DNA of 16,125 nt from assembly GCA_964655005.1 (NCBI GenBank), contig CAZZKE010000066.1, forward strand, positions 1 through 16,125, read 5' to 3'. The translations under genes were made by a program, and so were the position numbers. Of this stretch, positions 7,501 through 14,459 are shown piece by piece. Source of the DNA: CAZZKE01 sp964655005. GTDB taxonomy: Bacteria; Pseudomonadota; Alphaproteobacteria; Rhodospirillales; JABHCV01. Below the pieces are notes generated by a model that saw only the letters and a list, made by a program, of their open reading frames with translations, was not told the origin of the DNA and made no database searches. Within the stretch, counting starts at the first letter, position 1. The number at the start of each line of letters is the position of its first letter.

Positions 7501-9354
7501 CTACCGGTCGGGCACGGGTACTCGCCAGGAACGGACGATCCGCCAGCCGCCGGCGCCATCGGCGGCAAGCAGGTATGAACGGTCCGCCGCCAGGTCCAGA
7601 TTAACCGCCGCCGTCACATCGGCGGTTACCGAATAGACCAGGATATGACTGTATTTGTCGCCCGACAGAAGGCGAAGAAAACCTTCCCGTGATGGCTTAT
7701 GGAAGGCGCTGGTAAAGCCCTGGAAGATATCGGTGCCGCCCATTTCGTAACGGGTGATGACGCCGGATTCTCCAGTCCCTTTCGGGTCGAACACGATCAG
7801 CCGGTCGCCGCTTGAAAGAAGGCCGTTCATTTCGGCCCCGATGGCGCGGAAATAGGGAACCGGCTGATAGCGGTCGAACCGCAGCTTGTTGGCGAACACA
7901 AACGGCGCCAGCAGGATCAGGATTACCGGCAGCCAGGCCAGCCGTTCCGCCCGAAAGCGCCCGGCGCCCCAGGTTTTCCAGGCCAGCCCCAGCCCGTAGG
8001 CGGTGAATATCACCGCCAGCAGGCCGACCTGCATGTTATAGCGCCAGAATGACGCCACCCGCAGCGCGTCGGCCTTGCCGAACGCCGTCACGTAGGCGAA
8101 CAGCAGGAAGGCGTTATGCCCGATAAAAACCGCGGCGACGATAATCGCCAGCCGGTCGAACGGTGTCCGAAACCTTATCATCGCCCGTACGCCGAAGCCG
8201 ACGGCGATTGTCATCAAGGCCAGATAGGCGCCCTTTTTCGATAGCACAATCAGCATTTTCGTCAGGATTTCCGGGATGTAGCCAAGCAGCCATCCCGACA
8301 TCGGCCGGATGGCGAATTCCCCGCCGGGAAGTTCGTTCGACACGTAGTACCGCCACAGAACATATATGGCGACCGGCGGTACCATCATCGATGGCGACAG
8401 CCGGGCCAGTTCGCGCAGTTTAACCAGCGGGTCGCGCAGGCCGGCCAGGATGACGGCGCCGGTAACCAAAACGAACAGCGCCAGGGTCGATTGCTTGAGA
8501 TTGACCAGCAACATCATCATCAGGCCGAATTGCAGGGCGTAGCGCCCGGCCTCTTGCCGTCGCCCTTCGGCCAGCGCCGCCAGCATGTACCAGCCGATCA
8601 GGCCGCCGATGGCCGCCGTCGCCGCCGTCGCCACGTCGGCGTACGAAGTCAGCGCCACCTTCTGGGCGAATGTGGTGTTGAGCAGGGTCGCCAGTAATGC
8701 GCCAAGTGCGCACAGGCCCCAGCCCGGCACGGAATTTCTATCATCGCCGTACCCCGCGCCGGCCCGGATCAGCCGCGCCGAGATAAGGCCGAAGGTCAAC
8801 AGCATGAAGACATTGATCAGGGCCCCGGCATTTTCCACCAGCCGCCCGGCGAGACGGCTGGTCAAGTATGTGACGTAGTGCCAGCCGAAGGGATAGGCGG
8901 CCAGGCTGCCGCTAAGATGGGCGTTTTGCCGGTTCGGGAAGGCGTCGGTTTGCAACAGCAGCCGCGGCGTTATCAGCCAGTCGGAAAATTCATCCCACTG
9001 CGACCCGATCATGGCCGACACCAGCAGGATCAGCGGGGCCGCCAGCATCGCAATTTTCAGGCTCCCGGCGGGCAACGGGCCGCCCTCGCGACGCCAGGCG
9101 TAAAACCCCGCCGCCACCGCCGCCACGGCGGCGGCCACCGCCAGATAGGTAAACGGGACGGGGCTCAGCACGCCGAACGCGGTGAAGAACATGCTGACCA
9201 GCGCCCAGCCCAGGAACGGCGCCGAATCGCGGCTTTGCCCCGGCCCGATCAAGACCGATCCCAGGGCGGCGAAACCGACCCACAACGCAGCCGCCGCCAA
9301 AAACGAATCCAGTTGTCCGCCGTGTTGAATAAAGTTGCCCAGATAATCGTTCAT
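7501..9354 (-). CDS. Polytopic membrane protein, GT-C glycosyltransferase-like
   Basis: 617-aa integral membrane protein with about eleven to thirteen hydrophobic segments and a soluble C-terminal domain of about 110 residues (from about 505). The first sizeable loop carries QWDEFSDW, with Asp121 and Glu122, followed by LLQTDAFPN (about 133-141). An acidic pair in this position and a periplasmic tail are typical of GT-C enzymes that use polyprenyl-phosphate sugars. The start is the ATG at 9354 with AGGGA about eleven bases upstream. It is not a close copy of the other GT-C-like protein in this window, although its plan is the same. It is alone on its strand; the acyltransferase remnant directly downstream suggests the two were once one operon. 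Function is inferred from topology and motif only; polymerase or flippase roles are not excluded. Confidence 0.68.
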   Translation of the reverse strand: MNDYLGNFIQHGGQLDSFLAAAALWVGFAALGSVLIGPGQSRDSAPFLGWALVSMFFTAFGVLSPVPFTYLAVAAAVAAVAAGFYAWRREGGPLPAGSLKIAMLAAPLILLVSAMIGSQWDEFSDWLITPRLLLQTDAFPNRQNAHLSGSLAAYPFGWHYVTYLTSRLAGRLVENAGALINVFMLLTFGLISARLIRAGAGYGDDRNSVPGWGLCALGALLATLLNTTFAQKVALTSYADVATAATAAIGGLIGWYMLAALAEGRRQEAGRYALQFGLMMMLLVNLKQSTLALFVLVTGAVILAGLRDPLVKLRELARLSPSMMVPPVAIYVLWRYYVSNELPGGEFAIRPMSGWLLGYIPEILTKMLIVLSKKGAYLALMTIAVGFGVRAMIRFRTPFDRLAIIVAAVFIGHNAFLLFAYVTAFGKADALRVASFWRYNMQVGLLAVIFTAYGLGLAWKTWGAGRFRAERLAWLPVILILLAPFVFANKLRFDRYQPVPYFRAIGAEMNGLLSSGDRLIVFDPKGTGESGVITRYEMGGTDIFQGFTSAFHKPSREGFLRLLSGDKYSHILVYSVTADVTAAVNLDLAADRSYLLAADGAGGWRIVRSWRVPVPDR

Positions 9355-9577
9355 ACGAGCCGTTTTCCCTTGCCCCCGTTCCCCTTATAGCAACCTTTTC
9401 GAATATGCAATCACACATAAATATTACGATCCCGACATGCCGGGTCCGGTCCGGCGGAAACCATATTCCCGAAGGCGCCAACGAAAGCATTGATCGTACG
9501 GCGGGCCTATGTCAGGTTCCCAACCCGTTTCGGCCAATTCCGGTCGATGAGGTTTATTTCAAATTGGAGCCCGACTT
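9355..9577. other. Divergent intergenic region between the GT-C-like gene and pgl
   Basis: About 220 bases without a convincing gene, lying between a - strand start and a + strand start. It holds the weak - strand promoter candidate, an AT-rich patch at about 9400-9425, and the ribosome site GGAG (9566-9569) that serves the short reading frame starting at 9578. I see no clear terminator, repeat or + strand promoter. An open pgl frame extends back to a TTG at 9490, but its translation is Arg-rich and unlike any family. Confidence 0.5.
9384..9410 (-). promoter_or_regulatory. Weak candidate promoter for the - strand GT-C-like gene
   Basis: Read on the - strand, TTGCAT (9405-9410) precedes TATAAG (9384-9389) with a 15-base spacer, about 30 bases before the ATG at 9354. 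The elements look good but the spacer is short, so confidence is low. The area is notably more AT-rich than its surroundings. Confidence 0.3.
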
Positions 9578-9718
9578 TTGAGCGACGCAAACAGCCAGCC
9601 CGAAATACCGGCTTCCGAACCGGCCCGGATCGGCGGCGTGCGGAAACTACGGGTGATCCAGTGGGGGGGAGCTATCTACTTTCAGTTCCTGCGCGAATTT
9701 TTCACAAGCCGCCGATAA
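9578..9718 (+). CDS. Short reading frame with strong ribosome site; possible true N-terminus of pgl in another frame
   Basis: A TTG at 9578 has GGAG at 9566-9569, eight bases upstream. This is a far better initiation site than anything in the pgl frame. The frame encodes 46 residues: an acidic, Pro/Ser-rich start (SDANSQPEIPASEP), then VRKLRVIQWGG, ending at TAA 9716-9718 inside pgl. At 9663-9669 there is a run of seven G. With one extra G the frame would run straight into pgl, giving RVIQWGGSYLL and then the lactonase domain. The frame is therefore either a small leader peptide, chance, or the real pgl start separated by a one-base slip or sequencing error. I do not recognise the peptide. 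Confidence 0.35.
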   Translation: MSDANSQPEIPASEPARIGGVRKLRVIQWGGAIYFQFLREFFTSRR

Positions 9719-10374
9719 CGCTCGCCTCGCTTGGCGAATGCGCCGAACGCCTGGCCGATGACCTGGCCGGGCGCCTGGGCCAGGCCGTGGCGAAACGCGG
9801 CGGCGCCCTGCTGGCGGTTTCCGGCGGTCGCACGCCGGAACATATATTTCCGGTCCTCGGGCACAGAAATCTGCCCTGGGAACGGATCGTCGTGACCCTG
9901 GCCGATGAGCGCTGGGTGGCGCCCGGTCATGCCGACAGCAACGAAGGACTGACCCGTCGGCTGTTGCTGCGGGGGCCGGCCTCGAAGGCCCGTTTCGCGG
10001 CGCTGAAGACGGACCATCGAACCCCCGCCGACGGCCGGCTTCAGGTCGAGGCGGCGCTGGCCGGCCTGCACTGGCCGCTGGATGCGGTCTATCTGGGAAT
10101 GGGCCAGGACGGCCATATCGCATCCCTGTTTCCCGGCGGCGAATGGTCCGGCGCGCCCGGGCGGGCCCTGGCCGTCGATGCCGGCGGATCGGCCAGGATC
10201 AGTCTTACGCCGGGCGCATTGCTTGACAGCCGCCATATTTTTCTGGTTATCGCCGGGCCGGACAAACGCGCGACCCTGGAAGCGGCCATGCAACCGGGGC
10301 CGCCGGAGCAGTTCCCGGTTCGCCTGATTCTGCATCAGGATCGGGTCCCGGTCACGATTTACGCAGTTGCCTGA
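9661..10374 (+). CDS. pgl: 6-phosphogluconolactonase
   Basis: Cytosolic enzyme that hydrolyses 6-phosphoglucono-1,5-lactone to 6-phosphogluconate, the second step of the oxidative pentose phosphate and Entner-Doudoroff routes (EC 3.1.1.31). From GTG 9661 it is 237 aa, the usual length for the SOL/DevB family. Diagnostic motifs are SGGRTPE at 54-60, DERWV at 82-86, ADSNE at 91-95 and GMGQDGHIASLFP at 146-158, which carries the catalytic Asp/His area. The N-terminus is uncertain. GTG 9661 has only a GGG about eight bases upstream, while TTG 9578 has a strong ribosome site but lies in another frame; the in-frame TTG at 9490 gives an implausible leader. Homology clearly begins by about residue 10 (ARIFHK). 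Unusually, it sits among glycan genes without zwf or edd beside it. It converges on the HAD gene with a 3-base gap. Confidence 0.9.
   Translation: MGGSYLLSVPARIFHKPPITLASLGECAERLADDLAGRLGQAVAKRGGALLAVSGGRTPEHIFPVLGHRNLPWERIVVTLADERWVAPGHADSNEGLTRRLLLRGPASKARFAALKTDHRTPADGRLQVEAALAGLHWPLDAVYLGMGQDGHIASLFPGGEWSGAPGRALAVDAGGSARISLTPGALLDSRHIFLVIAGPDKRATLEAAMQPGPPEQFPVRLILHQDRVPVTIYAVA
9663..9669 (+). repeat. G7 homopolymer at the frame boundary of pgl
   Basis: Seven consecutive G directly follow the GT of the internal GTG (9661-9663; the third base of that codon is the first G). The tract lies exactly where the well-initiated short frame and the pgl frame would be joined by a one-base change. 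It could be a slippage site or an assembly/basecalling error. Confidence 0.75.
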
Positions 10375-10377
10375 CAC

Positions 10378-11040
10378 TTACCCGGCAAGGCGGTCCAGAA
10401 CAGCCGGTAAATCCCCGAAATTATCGATCAGGATATCCGCGCCAAGTTGGTCCGGTGGCGACAGGGTATAGCCGTAGGATACCAGCACTATGGGCAGGCC
10501 GGCGTTACGGGCGGCGGCGATGTCGGTTTCGCTGTCGCCGACAAACACCGCGCCAGCCGCGTCGCCGCCCAGCATCTCGATAACCCGGTGAACATGGCGC
10601 GGGTCGGGCTTGCTGTAAGGCAGGGTGTTGCCGCAGACGATGGCCGGGAAATAGTCGCGCAGACCCAGGGCGTCCAGCACCGGATAGGTGGTCTGTTCCG
10701 GCTTGTTGGTGCAGATGCCAAGCAGGGCGCCGTCGGCCCTGAATTTATCCAGCGCCGCCACCACGCCGGGATAAATCACGGTGTTGTCGACCGGGCGGGC
10801 GACGTATTCGGCGATGAACAGATCGCGGATGGCGTCGATATCCATATTTTCTTCCACGCCGCCGCTTTTCCGGACCGCGTGTTCGATCATGACGCGGGCG
10901 CCGTGGCCAACCATCTTCCTGACTTGTTGCGGCGACAACGGAGCCAGGCCGGTGCTGGCCAGGGCCCGGTTCAGGGCGGCGCAAACGTCGGGCACGCTGT
11001 CGATCAGCGTGCCGTCCAGATCCATAATCAGCGTCGGCAT
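10378..11040 (-). CDS. gph: HAD-superfamily hydrolase, phosphoglycolate phosphatase-like
   Basis: 220-aa cytosolic Mg-dependent phosphatase of HAD subfamily IA. Motif I is MDLDGTLIDS with nucleophile Asp7 and acid Asp9. Motif II is GICTNKP with Thr111, motif III has Lys144 in YSKPDP, and motif IV is VFVGDSETDIAAA with Asp169 and Asp173. The alpha-helical cap lies between about residues 15 and 90. Length and motifs fit Gph (2-phosphoglycolate to glycolate), but HAD-IA enzymes are hard to separate by sequence, and a sugar-phosphate substrate is possible here. The ATG at 11040 has GGAAAG seven bases upstream. A TTG at 11055 would add five residues and overlap the upstream stop, and is less likely. 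It is the last gene of the - strand operon behind the flippase-like gene. Confidence 0.82.
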   Translation of the reverse strand: MPTLIMDLDGTLIDSVPDVCAALNRALASTGLAPLSPQQVRKMVGHGARVMIEHAVRKSGGVEENMDIDAIRDLFIAEYVARPVDNTVIYPGVVAALDKFRADGALLGICTNKPEQTTYPVLDALGLRDYFPAIVCGNTLPYSKPDPRHVHRVIEMLGGDAAGAVFVGDSETDIAAARNAGLPIVLVSYGYTLSPPDQLGADILIDNFGDLPAVLDRLAG

Positions 11041-11055
11041 GGGCGGTCTTTCCAA

Positions 11056-12018
11056 TCAGGTTTCGGCATCGGCCATATTGCGGATTTTACGGTCGCCGCT
11101 GCGCAGCCAGATCAGGCCGCCCGGCAACGCCATGAATATAGCTATCAGGCCAAACAGGATGGATAAAACAACCGCGCCATCGGTGGGAACGCCGATCAGG
11201 CCGAAGGCGGTGACCATGGCCGCTTCCCGCACCCCCCATCCGGCGATTGAAATAGGCAGCGTCATCAGCAGCAAAACCGGCGGCACCAGAACCATGCAGT
11301 CGATCCAGGTAACGTCCAAATCCAGCGAAGCGGCGATAAGGTAGATGCCGAAGGAAACATTGGCGTGCCCGAAAAGCGATATCACCATCACCTTTAGCGC
11401 GTGCCGGGGCGACAGAAAGACGGCCCTGGTGTCGGCGGCCAGCGCGGCCAGGCCGCGCACAAGCCGCAGGTGGGCGAACCGGGACGGCAGGTTGTCCAGC
11501 ACCATCAGCAAGGCAAGCCCGGCGATGCCGCCAAGCGCCAGAACGGTAACGGCGGGAACGATCCACCGGGCGTCCGCCGCGCCGACCCGGTCGGTAAAAA
11601 ACGGCACGGCGATAACCACCAGCAATACCAGGCCGAGCACGGTCGCCACCCGGTCCAGCATAACGCCGTTGACGGCGCGGCTAAGCAGCGTGCCCGATTT
11701 GTAGGTTTTATATATGCGCACCGCGTCGCCGCCGATGGACGACGGCAACGCCTGATTAAAAAACAGTCCGATATAGGTGATTTCAAGGACTTTCAGGAAC
11801 GGCAAGTCGTTGTTCATGGCCGTCATCACCGTTTTCCATCGCCAGACCAGCACCAGTATCTGAAGGCCGAACACGGCAATCGCGCCGGCCAGCGGCCCCG
11901 GTTCGGCGGTCAGGATTCTTTCCCTGGCTTCATTCAGGTCGATAGAACCCAGAAGCAGCCACATCAGGCCCCCGGAAACCAGTATTTTCAAGGCCAGGGC
12001 AATTGTCTTTTTTTTCAT
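11056..12018 (-). CDS. Flippase-like membrane protein, UPF0104 / LPG-synthase transmembrane family
   Basis: 320-aa integral membrane protein with about eight hydrophobic segments and a basic N-terminus (MKKK). It carries the family's conserved blocks: FFNQALPSSIGGDAVRIY at about 87-104, with a small-residue GGD motif, and LPISIAGWGVREAA near 254-267. The family (PF03706) includes the membrane half of lysylphosphatidylglycerol synthases and the archaeal AglD-like proteins. No aminoacyltransferase domain is attached here. In glycan loci such proteins are thought to move or process lipid-linked sugars, but the activity is not settled. The ATG at 12018 is followed directly by eight A residues. 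An upstream TTG at 12024 is an alternative, and neither has a strong ribosome site. The gap from the carbamoyltransferase stop is 21 bases, so the two are co-transcribed. Confidence 0.82.
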   Translation of the reverse strand: MKKKTIALALKILVSGGLMWLLLGSIDLNEARERILTAEPGPLAGAIAVFGLQILVLVWRWKTVMTAMNNDLPFLKVLEITYIGLFFNQALPSSIGGDAVRIYKTYKSGTLLSRAVNGVMLDRVATVLGLVLLVVIAVPFFTDRVGAADARWIVPAVTVLALGGIAGLALLMVLDNLPSRFAHLRLVRGLAALAADTRAVFLSPRHALKVMVISLFGHANVSFGIYLIAASLDLDVTWIDCMVLVPPVLLLMTLPISIAGWGVREAAMVTAFGLIGVPTDGAVVLSILFGLIAIFMALPGGLIWLRSGDRKIRNMADAET

Positions 12019-12039
12019 CTTCAAAGTCTTGAATGTGTC

Positions 12040-13875
12040 CTAGTCGGGCTCGAAGGCGTCTTTATATCCCCGCCGCAAGGCCGGATTCTGGCTTTCCTTG
12101 TAAAGCACGGCGGTGCCCAGTACGAGCATTTCGGTTTCCGTGCCCATGAAACAGCCAAAGGCGTCTTCCGGGGTGCAGACAATCGGCTCGCCCCGCACGT
12201 TAAAGCTGGTATTAACGATCACCGGGCACCCGGTTAGTTCCTTGAAACGGCTGATTAGGGCATGATAGCGGGGATTGGTCTCGGCGTGAACGGTTTGCAC
12301 GCGGGCCGAATAGTCGACATGGGTGACCGCCGGGATGGTGGACCGGGCGACATTCAGGCGGTCGATGCCGAACAGGGCCTGTTCATCTTCAGCCATGGCC
12401 AGACGATGCTTCTTGGCGACATCGGCAACCATCATCATATAGGGGCTGTCGCGTTCCAGATCGAACCATTCGGTTAAATCTTCACGCAATACCGATGGCG
12501 CGAACGGGCGAAACGATTCCCGGTATTTGACCTTCAGGTTTAGCAATTTCTGCATTGCCGGCGACCGTGCGTCGCCCAGGATCGACCTGCCGCCAAGGGC
12601 GCGGGGACCAAATTCCATGCGGCCCTGGAACCAACCGACAGCCTTGCCGTCGGCCAGCGCCCGGGCCGCGAGATCAAGCATCGCCGGCTCGTTCAGAACG
12701 TCAAAATTGGCGCCGGCGGCGGTCAGCCGCCGTTCTATCTCGGCCTGATCGTAATCCGGCCCCAGGTATGAACCCCGCATGGCGTCGCCGCCCACGGGTA
12801 CGGTCCGTGGATGCCCCAGGTGCTGGTGGTAGGCGGCCAGCGCCGCGCCAAGCGCGCCGCCGGCGTCACCGGCCGCCGGCTGCACCCAGATATTCCTGAA
12901 AGCGCCATCGCGCAGCACCTTGCCGTTGGCGACGCAATTCAGCGCCACGCCACCGGCCAGACACAGGTTTTCCAGGCCGCTTTGCCGGGCCAGCGAACGG
13001 GTCATTTTAAGTATTACCTGTTCCGTCACCGCCTGAACGGAAGCCGCCAGATCCATATGGCGCCGGGTCAGCGGCTGTTCCGGGCGGCGTGGCGGGCCGC
13101 CGAACAGGTCGTCGAAGGGCCGGCTGGTCATGGTCATTCCGGTGCAATAGTCGAAGTAGCGCTGATCGAGCCGGAACGACCCGTCGTCTTTAAGGTCGAT
13201 CAGGTTGTCCAGCATCAACTGGGCATATTTAGGCTCGCCATAAGGCGCCAGACCCATCACCTTGTATTCGCCGGAATTGACCCTGAAGCCTGTGTAGTAG
13301 GTCATCGCCGAATAGAGCAGGCCAAGCGAATGGGGGAAATGTATTTCCCTGGTGATATCAAGCCCGTCGTTATTGCCGATCGCCACCGATGTGGTCGCCC
13401 ACTCGCCGACGCCGTCCATGGTCAGCACGCAGGCTTCTTCGAAGGGTGACGGGTAAAAGGCGCTGGCCGCGTGACTGAAGTGGTGCTCGGCGAACAGCAG
13501 CCGGTTCCGCCAGTCGAAATCCGGGTCGAACTCCCGGAAGCGTTTTTTCAAAAGCTCCTTCTGGAACAGTTTTTCCTTCAGCCAAAGCGGCATCGCCTGG
13601 CGGAAAGATGCAAACCCCCTGGGCGCGAACGACAGGTAGGTTTCCAGCAAGCGTTCGAATTTCAGGAACGGCTTGTCGTAGAAAGCGACGTAATCGATCT
13701 CGGCCAAACCGATGCCGGCCCGTTGCAGGCAGAACGCGATGGCTTCTTTCGGGAAAGTCGCGTCGTGTTTTTTCCGGCTGAACCGCTCTTCCTGGGCGGC
13801 CGCCACAATGCCGCCGTCGTCGATCAGGGCGGCGGCGCTATCGTGATAGAATGCGGAAACACCCAGGATGCGCAC
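12040..13875 (-). CDS. Carbamoyltransferase, NodU/CmcH (TobZ-type) family
   Basis: 611-aa cytosolic enzyme that transfers the carbamoyl group of carbamoyl phosphate to a hydroxyl of a sugar or small molecule, through a carbamoyl-adenylate made with ATP. The N-terminal YrdC-related/Kae1-like domain starts RILGVSAFYHDSAAALI. It has the metal-binding HHFSHAASAF at 131-140, MDGVGEWATT at 153-162 and the LGLLYSAMTYYTGF/GEYKVMGLAPYG region at 184-213. Nucleotide-binding LCLAGGVALNCVANG is at 304-318, AAGDAGGALGAA at 334-345 and FGPRALGGRSIL at 422-433. The C-terminal domain includes PVIVNTSFNVRGEP at 551-564. Length is normal for the family and no key block is missing. The start is GTG at 13875, with AGGAAG nine bases upstream overlapping the previous stop. 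Next to the SxtJ-like gene it probably carbamoylates a sugar of the surface glycan. Confidence 0.93.
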   Translation of the reverse strand: MRILGVSAFYHDSAAALIDDGGIVAAAQEERFSRKKHDATFPKEAIAFCLQRAGIGLAEIDYVAFYDKPFLKFERLLETYLSFAPRGFASFRQAMPLWLKEKLFQKELLKKRFREFDPDFDWRNRLLFAEHHFSHAASAFYPSPFEEACVLTMDGVGEWATTSVAIGNNDGLDITREIHFPHSLGLLYSAMTYYTGFRVNSGEYKVMGLAPYGEPKYAQLMLDNLIDLKDDGSFRLDQRYFDYCTGMTMTSRPFDDLFGGPPRRPEQPLTRRHMDLAASVQAVTEQVILKMTRSLARQSGLENLCLAGGVALNCVANGKVLRDGAFRNIWVQPAAGDAGGALGAALAAYHQHLGHPRTVPVGGDAMRGSYLGPDYDQAEIERRLTAAGANFDVLNEPAMLDLAARALADGKAVGWFQGRMEFGPRALGGRSILGDARSPAMQKLLNLKVKYRESFRPFAPSVLREDLTEWFDLERDSPYMMMVADVAKKHRLAMAEDEQALFGIDRLNVARSTIPAVTHVDYSARVQTVHAETNPRYHALISRFKELTGCPVIVNTSFNVRGEPIVCTPEDAFGCFMGTETEMLVLGTAVLYKESQNPALRRGYKDAFEPD

Positions 13876-13884
13876 GGTAACCGG

Positions 13885-13890
13885 CTTCCT
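13885..13890 (-). promoter_or_regulatory. Ribosome binding site deciding the carbamoyltransferase GTG start
   Basis: AGGAAG on the - strand lies nine bases before the GTG at 13875 and overlaps the TAG stop of the SxtJ-like gene (13889-13891). This supports the GTG start and translational coupling of the two genes. Confidence 0.7.
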
Positions 13891-14341
13891 AAAACTGGCG
13901 GGTCATGGTATCCGGCCCCGGCCCCGGCGGGGTGCGATGGACCCAATAGCTTTCGGCCCGCCGGTCGAAACCCAGATCAAGCGGCGTTTTGCCGCGCCAT
14001 CGCATGATAATGGCAGTTGGGGTAACGGCCAGAAAGAACACCAGGGCCATGATAACCGGGTTGACGACGGCATGCAGGATCAGGCCGAAACGGAACCACA
14101 ATATATTTAGCGGTCTCAGGATGTTGGGGGCGGTCAGCGCCAGCACAAGGAAGCCCCCGGACACGATCAGCGCCCAGCCGCGAATGTGATCGACGGCCCA
14201 CCCGGCATCGCCCGGCGGCAGCACCGCGACAATCAGGAAAACGGCGGCGAAGACCATGCCGAACGATTTTTCCGATCCGGCATTGGGGGGATCGTTTTTG
14301 GTCAGGTTATCGTTCACAGAATGCTTGTTTGACAACGTCAT
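13889..14341 (-). CDS. SxtJ-like small membrane protein
   Basis: 150-aa protein with about three to four hydrophobic segments after a polar N-terminus of about 25 residues. It shows the pattern of the SxtJ family, named from the saxitoxin cluster and often found beside NodU-type carbamoyltransferases. The blocks are KSFGMVFAAVF (25-35), APNILRPLNILWFRFG (71-86), VVNPVIMALVFF (92-103) and a C-terminal ESYWVHR (120-126). Its biochemical role is not established. Three in-frame starts are possible: GTG 14359, ATG 14341 and TTG 14335. GAGAGG touches the ATG directly and is six bases before the TTG, so the TTG may be the real start. The gene is first in the - strand operon, 13 bases ahead of the carbamoyltransferase. 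The small DUF5989-type protein often found in such pairs is not present between them. Confidence 0.8.
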   Translation of the reverse strand: MTLSNKHSVNDNLTKNDPPNAGSEKSFGMVFAAVFLIVAVLPPGDAGWAVDHIRGWALIVSGGFLVLALTAPNILRPLNILWFRFGLILHAVVNPVIMALVFFLAVTPTAIIMRWRGKTPLDLGFDRRAESYWVHRTPPGPGPDTMTRQF

Positions 14342-14459
14342 CCTCTCGTATTGCGACACGGTGTACTATATGTTCGATGTTTGAACAAAGAATAAAGCCG
14401 TACCGTTGCCAGCGAAACTTTCCACGAATGCCCAGCCCCATGCGCCAGACGAGCAAACC
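14342..14459. promoter_or_regulatory. Divergent intergenic region between the SxtJ-like operon and the Wzy_C-like gene
   Basis: About 118 bases, the most AT-rich stretch of this end. It holds a TATAGT element on the - strand (14365-14370), placed to start a transcript near the SxtJ-like gene, and an inverted repeat TGTTC...GAACA at 14371-14387 that could be an operator. No clear -35 partner is visible at proper spacing on either strand. The upper part (14406-14459) could be coding if the + strand gene starts at the upstream TTG. Confidence 0.35.

Noticed and set aside
7258..9354. Stop-codon read-through fusing the GT-C-like protein to the acyltransferase tail
   Set aside because: The two are in the same frame around a single TAG, but the GT-C-like protein has a natural soluble end and the tail belongs to a different family; a decayed neighbour gene is simpler.
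9490..9660. N-terminal extension of pgl from TTG 9490
   Set aside because: The translation is Arg-rich and unlike lactonases, without a ribosome site; homology begins only after about 9690.
11401..12237. 278-codon open frame on the + strand
   Set aside because: Antisense to the flippase-like and carbamoyltransferase genes; Gln/His/Gly-rich shadow translation.
12811..13449. 212-codon open frame on the + strand
   Set aside because: Antisense shadow of the carbamoyltransferase, whose conserved motifs fully account for this stretch.
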